From NCBI GenBank assembly GCA_903824665.1, contig CAIJXT010000019.1, positions 1 to 64,000 on the forward strand: a stretch of DNA of 64,000 bases. Reading direction: 5' to 3'. Positions 33,286-42,219 of the stretch are shown piece after piece (position 1 is the first letter of the stretch; every line of letters begins with the position of its first letter). The DNA is from an uncultured Bacteroidota bacterium. Lineage in GTDB: Bacteria > Bacteroidota > Bacteroidia > Chitinophagales > Chitinophagaceae. The translations under genes and the position numbers were made by a program. The notes under the pieces were generated by a model. That model made no database searches. It saw only the letters and a list, made by a program, of their open reading frames with translations, and had not been told where the DNA came from.

Positions 33286-33965
33286 ACACTTGCTTTAAGC
33301 AACGTATCGGCAATGATCATATCACCAGGATTGGTGATCTTTATATTCTCTTTGTCACCTGCTACCAGATGAACTTTTATACCGCTTGCCTCTGCTACTG
33401 TGGCCTCATCGGTAAATGCAGGATCATATGGCCTGTTGAATGCCATTAATATCTCTCTTGTCAGGAAGGTTTGCGGTGTCTGCACAATTCGCAACTGGTC
33501 TCTGTTCACCGGCGTCGATATCCCTCCGTCCCCGATCTGCCGCATACTGTCTACAACCGGTATTACAGGTATCGCGTTACCGTTTACCAATGCCCCTTCA
33601 TAACATCGGTATATCAGCGATTCCGAAATCAGTGGCCGTACTGCATCATGTATAAAAACCACTCCGTCGTTTTTCACCTTTTTCAGTCCGTTCTGCACAC
33701 TGTGAAAACGGGTTTCGCCACCGGCAACAGTGGTAATATTCAGTAGACCGATGTACGACTTAAGTATGGTATGAGCACTATCCAACTGATCAGGCGGCAC
33801 TACAAGAATAAGTTTGATATCGCGGAATGCATGGGCAAAAGCCTGCAACGAATGACACAAAACCGGCAGCCCCATCAGTGGCAGAAACTGCTTGGGTATA
33901 TTCCCTCCCATTCGTGTACCTTTACCACCAGCCACTATCACAGCGTATTTTTTTATATCAGTCAT
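33282..33965 (-). CDS. ispD: 2-C-methyl-D-erythritol 4-phosphate cytidylyltransferase
   Basis: A 227-residue nucleotidyltransferase of the MEP isoprenoid pathway, joining CTP and MEP to give CDP-ME. The N-terminal signature AGGKGTRMGGNIPKQFLPL, the VVPPDQLD loop, HDAVRPL and the C-terminal NIKITNPGDMIIAD are all present. The start at MTDIKKYAV (33965) fits the family; a longer frame to 34007 adds unrelated residues. It heads an operon with the exported protein and is divergent from the DUF6150 gene (57 bp). Confidence 0.96.
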   Translation of the reverse strand: MTDIKKYAVIVAGGKGTRMGGNIPKQFLPLMGLPVLCHSLQAFAHAFRDIKLILVVPPDQLDSAHTILKSYIGLLNITTVAGGETRFHSVQNGLKKVKNDGVVFIHDAVRPLISESLIYRCYEGALVNGNAIPVIPVVDSMRQIGDGGISTPVNRDQLRIVQTPQTFLTREILMAFNRPYDPAFTDEATVAEASGIKVHLVAGDKENIKITNPGDMIIADTLLKASV

Positions 33966-34022
33966 AACGATTGGTTTAGCATTGCCCTGTGGACGTGTAA
34001 AAAGCAAAAAAACAGTATTCTG

Positions 34023-34367
34023 ATGTCTTTACAAAAGTATTTTAAGATATTGCTGACGTCGGCAACCTGTTTTTTTTACTGTTTGGCGGGCGATGCTCAG
34101 GTGATATATGTAACACAATACAACGATGCCGACCTTGTAGTGTTTGTTACGGAATATAAATCAGATGCTGATCTTGTTGTTTACAAAACCAGTTATCCAA
34201 GCGAAGCGAAGGGGGATCAGGGGCTCTGGTTTTTCACCAAACAAAAAAGCGACGCTGGAAAATCGATCCGATTCACCCGTTACAGGTCACAAGCTGACCT
34301 TGTTGTTTACTACACCAACTTCAAAAGTGATGCCGGTTGGGCAAAAAAGAAGAAAAATTGCAAATAA
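34023..34367 (+). CDS. DUF6150 repeat protein, secreted
   Basis: A 114-residue protein with a signal peptide (about 26 residues, ending AGDAQ). The mature part is five to six copies of an 11-15-residue beta-strand repeat, for example YKSDADLVVYKTSY, YRSQADLVVYYTNF and YNDADLVVFVTEY, then a Lys-rich end. This is DUF6150, a Bacteroidota family of unknown role; the repeats suggest a small beta-sheet stack. The start at 34023 is favoured because the upstream frame overlaps ispD. Divergent from ispD with a 57-bp spacer. Confidence 0.82.
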   Translation: MSLQKYFKILLTSATCFFYCLAGDAQVIYVTQYNDADLVVFVTEYKSDADLVVYKTSYPSEAKGDQGLWFFTKQKSDAGKSIRFTRYRSQADLVVYYTNFKSDAGWAKKKKNCK

Positions 34368-34679
34368 CTTTCGTTTGGTGTTGATTTCTTTGGCAGCATT
34401 CCATTTGCTCCAACGTCCTGCATTTGCTGGTGATCCATTTTGTCATTCCGCATATCCGGCGGAACACCTGACATGATAATACGCCGCTCAAAGTAAGCCT
34501 GCACACCATAGAATGCAGGCTGGGCCTGTTTCATACATTTCGCCGCTATCAGAAAACAAATTCGCCGGATACAAATAAAACCCCACCAAATCAACACCCG
34601 GAAAAGACTTAACATAAAAGTAATACAAACATCACAATTGCGTAACGCTCAGTTTACATGTAATACGTATTAACAAAAC
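34368..34679. other. Intergenic region without a supported gene
   Basis: About 310 bp ahead of the porin promoter. It includes a short imperfect inverted stretch around GCCTGCACACCATAGAATGC (34499-34518). A minus-strand frame through here reads as compositionally odd and ends in poly-Phe across the DUF6150 gene, so it is not called. Confidence 0.4.
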
Positions 34680-34687
34680 TACTTTTG
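34680..34687 (+). promoter_or_regulatory. -7 box of the porin gene
   Basis: TACTTTTG, 18 nt before the ATG at 34706; the leader CCCAACGTTAAGGAATT contains a weak AAGGA ribosome-binding site. Confidence 0.65.
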
Positions 34688-34705
34688 CCCCAACGTTAAG
34701 GAATT

Positions 34706-35908
34706 ATGAAGTTTATATTACTATTTTCACTTTTTATTATGCCCATTGTGAGTGTTGCTCAAATGGACACCGCCAAAAAAGAGACTGAAAAAAAGGCTCA
34801 TTGGTACGATAAAGTTGCAATCCGTGGCTATATGCAAGCCAGGTACAATCGGCTTCTGGAAACCAACCCAAAACTCAAAAATGAACAGGGAGACAAGTCC
34901 TGGGGAGAACACGGTGGGCTTTTCATCAGGCGTATGCGAATAATAATTTACGGTCAGGTACATGAGCGTGTTTTTATCTACATTCAACCGGACCTGGCTA
35001 GTTCCCCTTCATCTACCGTGCTGCACTATGCTCAGCTTCGCGATGCCTACCTCGACCTGGGCCTGGATAAGAAAAACGAATTCAGGTTGCGACTGGGGCA
35101 GAGCAAGGTGCCATTTGGATTCGAGAATATGCAATCCAGCCAAAACCGCGTACCTCTTGACCGCAATGACGCGCTAAACAGCGCTGTCAGCAACGAGCGC
35201 GATATGGCTGCATTTTTCTATTGGGCGCCTTCCAAAGTAAGAAAACTGTATGCGCAACTTGTAAGCGACGGGCTGAAAGGTTCTGGCGATTATGGTGTTT
35301 TCGGTGGTGGCGTGTATAATGGGCAAACAGCCAATAAACCAGAATTAAATGACGAATTGCATGCTGTAGCCCGCCTTACCTATCCGTTCAGGATAGGCAA
35401 TCAGATCATTGAACCCGGGATACAAGGCTACACCGGACATTTTGTTATACCGACCGACCAGTTGACTGCCGGCGTGAAAACAATAAAAGACCGTAACTAC
35501 CTCGATCAGCGTGCTGCTGCTTCATTTATACTATACCCCCAACCCTTTGGCATACAGGCAGAATATAATATAGGCAAAGGCCCTGAATTTAATAAGCTCA
35601 CAGACTCTATCGAAGTACGCAATCTGAAAGGCGGCTATGCTACACTGACCTATCTGATCAAATACAAAAAACAGACGATCATTCCATTTTTACGTATGCA
35701 CACCTATCAGGGTGGCAAAAAGCAGGAAACAGATGCCCGCAGCTACAATGTGAACGAAATAGAACCCGGAATCGAATGGCAACCTATCAAGAATTTCGAG
35801 CTTACAGTGATGTACACAATGAGCGAAAGGCGTTTTGAAGATTTCAAAGTTCAAAACAATTTCCAATCTGGCAATCTGCTCAGAATTCAGGCGCAGTTAA
35901 ATTTCTAA
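34706..35908 (+). CDS. OprP/OprO-type porin
   Basis: A 400-residue outer-membrane beta-barrel with a signal peptide (residues 1-18, VSVAQ). It matches the phosphate-selective porin O/P family: an early IRGYMQARYNRL strand, FIRRMRIIIYGQVHERVFIYIQPD (partial), LRLGQSKVPFGFENMQSSQNR, and the FFYWAP turn. It ends in an aromatic residue (AQLNF), as expected for BAM-dependent barrels. Family members pass phosphate or polyphosphate, but anion choice cannot be read here. It has its own promoter and terminator; no pho genes are adjacent. Confidence 0.9.
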   Translation: MKFILLFSLFIMPIVSVAQMDTAKKETEKKAHWYDKVAIRGYMQARYNRLLETNPKLKNEQGDKSWGEHGGLFIRRMRIIIYGQVHERVFIYIQPDLASSPSSTVLHYAQLRDAYLDLGLDKKNEFRLRLGQSKVPFGFENMQSSQNRVPLDRNDALNSAVSNERDMAAFFYWAPSKVRKLYAQLVSDGLKGSGDYGVFGGGVYNGQTANKPELNDELHAVARLTYPFRIGNQIIEPGIQGYTGHFVIPTDQLTAGVKTIKDRNYLDQRAAASFILYPQPFGIQAEYNIGKGPEFNKLTDSIEVRNLKGGYATLTYLIKYKKQTIIPFLRMHTYQGGKKQETDARSYNVNEIEPGIEWQPIKNFELTVMYTMSERRFEDFKVQNNFQSGNLLRIQAQLNF

Positions 35909-35961
35909 TAACAGGCAGACTGTTTGCTTTACAAGCGAAATATTTCCAGAGTTTAAAAACC

Positions 35962-36004
35962 AAAAAAGGCAGATTTCCGTATATACCCGGAATCTGCCTT
36001 TTTT
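35962..36004 (+). terminator. Porin terminator
   Basis: AAAAAAGGCAGATT / AATCTGCCTTTTTT stem with a 15-nt loop, 53 bp after the porin stop. Confidence 0.88.
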
Positions 36005-36130
36005 ATGAAATTTCGGAAAATTTATATTACTATGATCGTAATTTTTAATTTTCAATAACAATTCATTAACTTGCCGTAAGTGTAGTATTTGCATAAAAAG
36101 AAGTTAGTACCATTAACACCCACTTTCGCT

Positions 36131-36364
36131 ATGAACAACTTCAATGTTTTGCTCGCAACAATAAGACAGCATTGCTTACAGGCAAACGAGCCTTCATCGG
36201 ATTGTTTTGAAATAGTCAAATCAGCTCTCGATAGTGCCTACCACGAGCACCTCGATTTTTACCTGAGTTTCCTCGAAGACCTTGGCCTGATAAAGTACAA
36301 CAACAAGGAAAAAACCATCGCAATAACAGATAAGGGAATACTCACCGAAAAGGTGTTTTCATGA
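36131..36364 (+). CDS. Small winged-helix-like protein
   Basis: A 77-residue protein starting MNNFNVLL (36131); a longer frame from 36089 adds a low-quality N-terminus. The second half, FYLSFLEDLGLIKYNNKEKT then IAITDKG, has the recognition helix plus beta-wing pattern of winged-helix DNA-binding proteins that sit in Rrf2/PadR/ArsR-like folds. Family not identified. Convergent with the amino acid permease (38 bp). Possible single-domain regulator. Confidence 0.65.
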   Translation: MNNFNVLLATIRQHCLQANEPSSDCFEIVKSALDSAYHEHLDFYLSFLEDLGLIKYNNKEKTIAITDKGILTEKVFS

Positions 36365-36402
36365 ACCCTTTTTGCCACACAAGAACAGCTTGACAGATTG
36401 CA

Positions 36403-38139
36403 TCACGACAAATTCTTCACGTCCACATTTTCACGTTCGGTATCTTCCTGCAACAGGCGACTGTTCTTTTTACCGTAGAGGAAATAAATGAGCAAACCTA
36501 TACACAACCATATGATAAAACGCTCCCAGTTTGACACGCCTGACTCTGATAAAAGGTACGAACAACAAAGAAAGCCCAGAACCGGGATAAGTGAATAATT
36601 GCGGATAAAAGCCAGGACAGAGGTCACCAGAAATACAATACCAAAGAGCCAGAACGGCACCTTACCCCTGACCACTTCCCATGTCACATTACCATGGTCA
36701 TCAGATACGTTGAATGCAGCACCAAAACCACCCGGATAATACAAACCGAAAAGCACAACCGTTAGAACAAACATTGCCGGAATGATCCATTTCGAATTGA
36801 CATAGGGTGTCTTGAACTTGCTCTGGAGACGATGTGGATCATTCTGAAGTTTGAGTATACCCCCACATACCAGCACAAAGGCGAATAATGTACCCACACT
36901 GGTAAGATCTACAACAACAGTTAGGTTCATGAACAGCGCTGGTATCCCTACAACCAAACCAGTGAGTATCGTTGAAAATGAAGGTGTCTTGTATTTCGGA
37001 TGCATTCTTGCAAATATGGGTGGCAGCAAACCATCCCTGCTCATACTCATCCATATGCGTGGCTGGCCCAGCTGAAAAACCAACAGCACACTTGCTGTAG
37101 CTATCACGGCACTTACAGAAATAACTCCGGCAATCCAGGTGGCCCATCTGCTGTTCATCATACTGAAAACATAAGCAAGCGGATCACCTACATCCAGGTT
37201 TCTATAGCTCGTCATACCAGTAAGTACAAGTGCTACCAATATATACACCACAGTACAAATGATCAGTGAATTGAACATAGCTTTGGGCAGATCACGCTGT
37301 GGATTGCGGCATTCCTCGGCAGTTGTAGATATGGCGTCAAAACCGATATAGGAAAAGAAAACCGCAGAAGTACCGGCCAGAACTCCACCCATTCCATTGG
37401 GCAAAAACGGTGTCCAGTTTGCAGTATCTACGTAAAAACACCCTGCAACCATTACAAGAATAATGATCGCAATTTTCAGTATCACCATTACATTGGTACT
37501 ACGCCGCGACTCCTTAATGCCGATATAGATGATCCAGGTTATAATTGCAGTGATCACAAAGGCCGGAATATTGCAGATAAATCTCACTCCTGCCACAATA
37601 GGGGCATTTGCCCACGCCAGCCTTGCAGCCTCATTAAGCCCATCTTTGGCTGTACAGTAGTCCGTTGCCAGATACTCAGGAATATGCAGCTGCATGCTCC
37701 CTATCTTAATACTGTTGACAAGTGATGTGAAATAGCTACTCCACGATATAGCCACTGCAATATTACCAATGGCATATTCCATGAGCAGGTCCCAGCCTAT
37801 GATCCAGGCTATAACCTCTCCAAATGCAACATAAGAATACGTGTACGCACTGCCCGATACCGGCACCATGCTGGCAAACTCGGCATAGCAGATGGCCGAA
37901 AAACCACAAGCTACCGATACAAACAAAAACAAAAGAATAATGCCCGGACCACCATCAAAACTGGCCTTGCCAATTGTAGAGAAAATACCTGCACCTACAA
38001 TAGCTGCAATACCCATGAAGGTAAGATCGCGCACTGTAAGCACCTTCTGCATATTGGTGGCATGACCCTCTACAAGGCCATCTGCCACTTCTTTATTGAT
38101 ATGCTTCAGTGTCTTTTTACGGAATATGCCTTCGTTCAT
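36403..38139 (-). CDS. APC-family cationic amino acid permease
   Basis: A 578-residue inner-membrane transporter with about 13-14 helices. The APC signature GIAAIVGAGIFSTIGKAS (near residues 43-60) holds the substrate backbone-binding GxG of helix 1. VFFSYIGFDAISTTAEECRNPQRDLP marks the CAT/YfnA branch (cited in part). The extracytoplasmic loop near residues 150-175 contains one Cys. Branch members import cationic or broad-range amino acids with protons. Single gene. Confidence 0.92.
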   Translation of the reverse strand: MNEGIFRKKTLKHINKEVADGLVEGHATNMQKVLTVRDLTFMGIAAIVGAGIFSTIGKASFDGGPGIILLFLFVSVACGFSAICYAEFASMVPVSGSAYTYSYVAFGEVIAWIIGWDLLMEYAIGNIAVAISWSSYFTSLVNSIKIGSMQLHIPEYLATDYCTAKDGLNEAARLAWANAPIVAGVRFICNIPAFVITAIITWIIYIGIKESRRSTNVMVILKIAIIILVMVAGCFYVDTANWTPFLPNGMGGVLAGTSAVFFSYIGFDAISTTAEECRNPQRDLPKAMFNSLIICTVVYILVALVLTGMTSYRNLDVGDPLAYVFSMMNSRWATWIAGVISVSAVIATASVLLVFQLGQPRIWMSMSRDGLLPPIFARMHPKYKTPSFSTILTGLVVGIPALFMNLTVVVDLTSVGTLFAFVLVCGGILKLQNDPHRLQSKFKTPYVNSKWIIPAMFVLTVVLFGLYYPGGFGAAFNVSDDHGNVTWEVVRGKVPFWLFGIVFLVTSVLAFIRNYSLIPVLGFLCCSYLLSESGVSNWERFIIWLCIGLLIYFLYGKKNSRLLQEDTERENVDVKNLS

Positions 38140-38242
38140 TGTGTTGTTTCAGGTAACTATTTGTAGACCAGAATACCAATATCAAATATTCAGACAGCAA
38201 ACAACATCAGTGCATTTGCCACTACCACCAGTGCTTACCGGC

Positions 38243-40219
38243 TTATTTGCCATTATTCCCCTGCGGTTGTCCCTGAGGCACTCCCGCTGCTGCCTGCTGT
38301 TGCGCCTGCGCTGCTGCCTGCTGATTTGCCTGCATCTGCATTATGGCTGTATTTATGCTTTGCTGTGCTACAACGTACTTTGGCTCCATCTGCAATACGG
38401 TTTGCCATACGCCTATAGCGTCTGGCACCTTGCCTGCCAGATAGTAACATACGCCCAGATTGTAGTATACTTCATATAACTTGGGGTAGTTAGGATACAA
38501 TTTCTTGGCCATGTCGTAATTCGCCTTGGCACTGTCTGGCATATCCAGCTTCAGGTAGGCAACACCGCGATTCATATACCCCGAAACAAACGTTGGATGA
38601 ACTTCCAATGCCTTATTATAATACTTGATACCGGTACGCAGATCAGCACGCTTTTTAGCGGTATCTTTTATCGCTTCAGAACGGTTTACATAAGACGAAG
38701 CAACATTGGCATTTACCAACACACTATTAGGAGCATTTTCGATATCGTGTGCAAAAAGTATCTCATCGTTCTTCCAATACTGATTCCGGTCTATAGTCTT
38801 AAAGGCAAACAAACCCGTGATCAGCACCATGCTGGCTGCAAGCGCCATGCGCCCGGTCTTGGCTGGCTGAATCTTTTCCATACCCTTGTACAGGAAAAAA
38901 GCAACAGCAATACAAAATCCAACAGAAGAGTGGAATATCAGACGTTCACCCATTGTACCACCAATATTGAAAATGATGTTACAAATGATCAGCATATTCA
39001 GCAGGTAAAAAGCAATAGCAAAAGCCATAACACTGCGACGCTTGAAATAATAAACCAGATACCTGAACATGGTGCCATGTACCAGTAGAGAGAGCCAAAC
39101 AGACCAGTGTGAGAATTTTTTGTATTCGATAGTATTATACGAGTAATCTGAACTGAGCGGATGCGGGAAAATAAGCAGCTTCACATAATTCAGCGTGGTA
39201 GAAATCTTGGTAGCCAGTTTCTCCGGATCGGTAGCGTTAGCATACGGATTGTTCAGGATATCATTGTCAGATGCAGCATTCATTGGCGCTACAATTGCCT
39301 TACGCATGGCCAGATATACCGCTATTACAGCGAAGTACGGAAGCGCCGCCTTTATACTCTTGCTGACATCAAAACCATTGAAAAGGTAAAAAGCAAGCGG
39401 CATAAGTATGATCATTGTAACCGCATATTCCTTGGCCAGAAAAGCAAGGAAAAGAAAAGCCATCGCCGTATACAGCAACGGTTTTTTTTCACCATTCTCG
39501 TAGTATCTGAATGCATAAATAAAGGTAAGGCACAGCAGTAACAGAGACATGATCTCATCCCGGCTCTTCACATTGGCAACAACCTCAGTATGTATAGGGT
39601 GAGCAGTAAACAGTACGGCGGCAATGAGCGCCATAATATGATTGTCCCTAAAAACAATATACCTGAGGAAGTACAACAACGCCAGCACACAACCTACATA
39701 CCACAATACATTGAAAACATGCCTCGTATGCATATTACTGAGAAACTTCTGCTCAGCTTTCGACTTCATTTCATAACTCATCCCGCGATCCAGTATACTA
39801 TCTACCTTCGCCTTTGGCACTGCCCCAAAAAACTGCTGCTCTACAGCAAACGTTAGTATAGACAGCGGCCTGTAACGCCCCCCGGACAGTTGGTTGGAGG
39901 AATTGAACTGACGGTAATAACTGTCAAAAGCATCCTTGGTCAGTATGTCCGGAATGCCGGCAAAGCCTTCATGAACGTACTCATTCTTCACTATTACAAT
40001 AGTATCGTCCAGTGCATACTCATGCTGAAACGTATTGCAATACAAAGCAAATGCCAGCAGACCTACGATAATAGCCTGAAACTTAAACTCATACAGCCAG
40101 GCGGGAATTAACGCATCTCTGACTGCAGACACGGTAGGTATGCCCGCCGTTGATGTCTCCTTCTGCTGGGGTACCGCCTGCGCAGGCCTTTTTGTGGGGT
40201 TATTTGTCTTTTTTGCCAT
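38243..40219 (-). CDS. TMTC-like GT-C glycosyltransferase with TPRs (copy 1)
   Basis: A 658-residue protein. An N-terminal polytopic membrane part of about 11 helices (residues 45-460) carries HEYALDDTIVIVKNEYV in the first extracytoplasmic loop (the acidic DD typical of GT-C enzymes) and GRYRPLSILTF. The C-terminal tail has three to four TPRs (YYNKALEVHP, NRGVAYLKLDMPDSA, YYNLGVCYYLAGKVPDAI) and ends in a Gln/Ala-rich stretch. Animal TMTCs are protein O-mannosyltransferases; bacterial acceptors are unknown. A paralogue lies immediately upstream with 136 bp between. Confidence 0.83.
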   Translation of the reverse strand: MAKKTNNPTKRPAQAVPQQKETSTAGIPTVSAVRDALIPAWLYEFKFQAIIVGLLAFALYCNTFQHEYALDDTIVIVKNEYVHEGFAGIPDILTKDAFDSYYRQFNSSNQLSGGRYRPLSILTFAVEQQFFGAVPKAKVDSILDRGMSYEMKSKAEQKFLSNMHTRHVFNVLWYVGCVLALLYFLRYIVFRDNHIMALIAAVLFTAHPIHTEVVANVKSRDEIMSLLLLCLTFIYAFRYYENGEKKPLLYTAMAFLFLAFLAKEYAVTMIILMPLAFYLFNGFDVSKSIKAALPYFAVIAVYLAMRKAIVAPMNAASDNDILNNPYANATDPEKLATKISTTLNYVKLLIFPHPLSSDYSYNTIEYKKFSHWSVWLSLLVHGTMFRYLVYYFKRRSVMAFAIAFYLLNMLIICNIIFNIGGTMGERLIFHSSVGFCIAVAFFLYKGMEKIQPAKTGRMALAASMVLITGLFAFKTIDRNQYWKNDEILFAHDIENAPNSVLVNANVASSYVNRSEAIKDTAKKRADLRTGIKYYNKALEVHPTFVSGYMNRGVAYLKLDMPDSAKANYDMAKKLYPNYPKLYEVYYNLGVCYYLAGKVPDAIGVWQTVLQMEPKYVVAQQSINTAIMQMQANQQAAAQAQQQAAAGVPQGQPQGNNGK

Positions 40220-40236
40220 TCTGATTTTGTAATAGC

Positions 40237-40244
40237 CAAATGTA
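40237..40244 (-). promoter_or_regulatory. -7 box of TMTC-like copy 1
   Basis: TACATTTG on the minus strand, 17 nt before the ATG, so copy 1 has its own promoter and is not merely read through from copy 2. Confidence 0.55.
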
Positions 40245-40355
40245 ACTATTTATCCATTTTTGTCATAGTGCAATTGTAAAAAAGCACACCAATGACTGGG
40301 TTATGTGAAGACAAACCGAACATAAGCGCCAAAACGCTCAACATATGCCCCATCG

Positions 40356-42104
40356 TTACATTCCAAGCCGGGCAATAATGCTTTGCGGAATGTCCATGCC
40401 CAAACTACGCATTCTCCCTACCTGTTGCCTTGCCTTTTCATTCTGTCCGGCATCCAGGTATATCAGCAGCAGGTTGTTGTTAGCCATTGCATTGTATTTG
40501 TCCCTGCCCAGAAAACGCTCCAGGTGCTGTATCGCACCGGCAAGGTCGCGCTTTTCCATATCCACACGGGCCAGGTAAAAATCGCACCTGATGTAGTCTG
40601 ATAGGCGCTGCTCTGTAAGCAGGTATGCCTCTGATGCAGCAACCGAATCTTTCTTCTGCAACAACTCACCAATGTAAAAATTGAGGTATTTTTCTTTCGG
40701 ATTTATGCGGTATGCTTTTCTGAATAGCTCTTCTGACCGCTTGAATTCAGAAGTATCGAGCCGTGCTGCAAGAGACATATTCGCAAACGCCGAATTGGGT
40801 GATGTCTCCACAGCCTGTGTCCAGAATGCACGGGGACTTTCAAAACTCTTCTGATGATTGTGATTGATAACTGCAAACACACCACATACCGCAACTACCG
40901 ATAAAATCAGTTGCTTCTCTGTTAGCTTATTTCTGAACAATACCGTTTGCGGTATCATCAACAGTAACCCTATAACCGGCAAGTATAACCTGTGCTCAAA
41001 AGTTTGCTGATTCAGTGCATTGGGCACGAGCAGTGCCGGCATCAGGAAAAGAATAAACACCCCAAAGGATGCGTAGATCGCTTTTGGCCCTCCCTGGTTT
41101 TCACTGTCATGTACTCCATCCTTCCTCAAACTCAAAAAAACAACAATCCCGAGTATTACCAAAGCAGCGATGCCAAAGTAAAGCACAGTATCTTCCTGAG
41201 TTGGAAACACACTCAGATTGAATGGCAGCACTACCTTTCCAATGTATTGAAGAATGACCGGCAACCTATGAATAAAATCGTTGACTGCATCGCCGGTAGC
41301 AATACCTGAAGACTGAATTGTAGCCATTGCACGCGCACCAAACCAGATTAAAAAACATACAACCCACAATCCATACTGACGCGACAGACGGGTATCGTTC
41401 CACTGCTTGCCCATATACAATACCAACAGTAAAAAACCTGCCGGCGCTGCAAACACAGCTGTTTCTTTAGTAAAATATGCAAGTAGCAGCGTCACCCCGG
41501 ACAACAAAAAGCTCTTGCCCTTTCCATCCACCGTATAACTGACCATATTGAGAAAGAATGCCAGCACAAAAACCGCCAGCATGGTGTCATTTCGCCCGGG
41601 TATCCATGCTACCGCCTGTGATAAAACAGGGTGGACTGCAAAAATCAATGCCATCAGAAAGCTATGTCCCTTGGCTATTCCCAGCTTGATTCCCAACCTG
41701 TAAAACAACAAAACAGAAATCAGGTGCAACATCACATTAACCACATGATAACCACCCGGTTCTTCACCACTGATCTGGTAATTGAGAATCATTGCATCTG
41801 AGAACAATGGACGGTAATATGGGTCCTTTATAGCATCAAACAAGCCTCTTGTAAATGCCGTAATCAGGTTGTGAATATCCTCATTGAAGACTCTGAATTC
41901 TTTTACAAAAATGGTGTCGTCCAACTCTGTAAAACCGAAAGAAAATACCGGAAAGTACACCAGCAGTACTGCGGCAGCAAGTAGCAAACCGGGATACGGA
42001 ATGATTTGCCCTGCTTTCTTTTCAGCTTGTATTGTTGCTGTGCCTTTTGCGGCTCCTGCACCACTCAACGGGGTGCTTTTCTGCTGTGCTTTGTACTTGC
42101 TCAC
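40356..42104 (-). CDS. TMTC-like GT-C glycosyltransferase with TPRs (copy 2)
   Basis: A 582-residue paralogue of the next gene. About 11 helices with FTELDDTIFVKEF in the first loop, DPYYRPLFSDAMI, HVVNVMLHLISVLLFYRLG and FAVHPVLSQAVAWIPGR, then TPR-like segments (FRKAYRINPKEKYLNFYIGEL, SDYIRCDFYLARVDM in part). The GTG at 42104 is chosen because the -7 box at plus 42125-42132 lies downstream of the ATG at 42155. A Ser/Ala/Lys-rich cytosolic N-terminus of about 35 residues precedes the first helix. Acceptor substrate unknown. Confidence 0.83.
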   Translation of the reverse strand: MSKYKAQQKSTPLSGAGAAKGTATIQAEKKAGQIIPYPGLLLAAAVLLVYFPVFSFGFTELDDTIFVKEFRVFNEDIHNLITAFTRGLFDAIKDPYYRPLFSDAMILNYQISGEEPGGYHVVNVMLHLISVLLFYRLGIKLGIAKGHSFLMALIFAVHPVLSQAVAWIPGRNDTMLAVFVLAFFLNMVSYTVDGKGKSFLLSGVTLLLAYFTKETAVFAAPAGFLLLVLYMGKQWNDTRLSRQYGLWVVCFLIWFGARAMATIQSSGIATGDAVNDFIHRLPVILQYIGKVVLPFNLSVFPTQEDTVLYFGIAALVILGIVVFLSLRKDGVHDSENQGGPKAIYASFGVFILFLMPALLVPNALNQQTFEHRLYLPVIGLLLMIPQTVLFRNKLTEKQLILSVVAVCGVFAVINHNHQKSFESPRAFWTQAVETSPNSAFANMSLAARLDTSEFKRSEELFRKAYRINPKEKYLNFYIGELLQKKDSVAASEAYLLTEQRLSDYIRCDFYLARVDMEKRDLAGAIQHLERFLGRDKYNAMANNNLLLIYLDAGQNEKARQQVGRMRSLGMDIPQSIIARLGM

Positions 42105-42124
42105 GATCCTGATTTCGTTACAAA

Positions 42125-42132
42125 CAAATGTA
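42125..42132 (-). promoter_or_regulatory. -7 box of TMTC-like copy 2
   Basis: TACATTTG on the minus strand, 20 nt before a GTG codon; a TTTG lies at plus 42147-42150. It rules out the upstream ATG start. Confidence 0.6.
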
Positions 42133-42169
42133 TTAAAGAGTGGCGACAAACCCAATTGACCTCAATATA

Positions 42170-42200
42170 AAAGCCGGCAATCTGTTCGATTGCCGGCTTT
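42170..42200 (-). terminator. Terminator of the Ig-like surface protein
   Basis: AAAGCCGGCAATC / GATTGCCGGCTTT perfect 13-bp stem with a TGTTC loop, 20 bp beyond the stop at 42220. Confidence 0.88.
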
Positions 42201-42219
42201 CAAAAAGATACTAATTGTA

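Noticed and set aside
34310-34615. Minus-strand 101-codon ORF beside the DUF6150 gene
   Set aside because: Its end is a poly-Phe run that is the complement of the DUF6150 Lys-rich tail; the middle has odd composition and no start signals.
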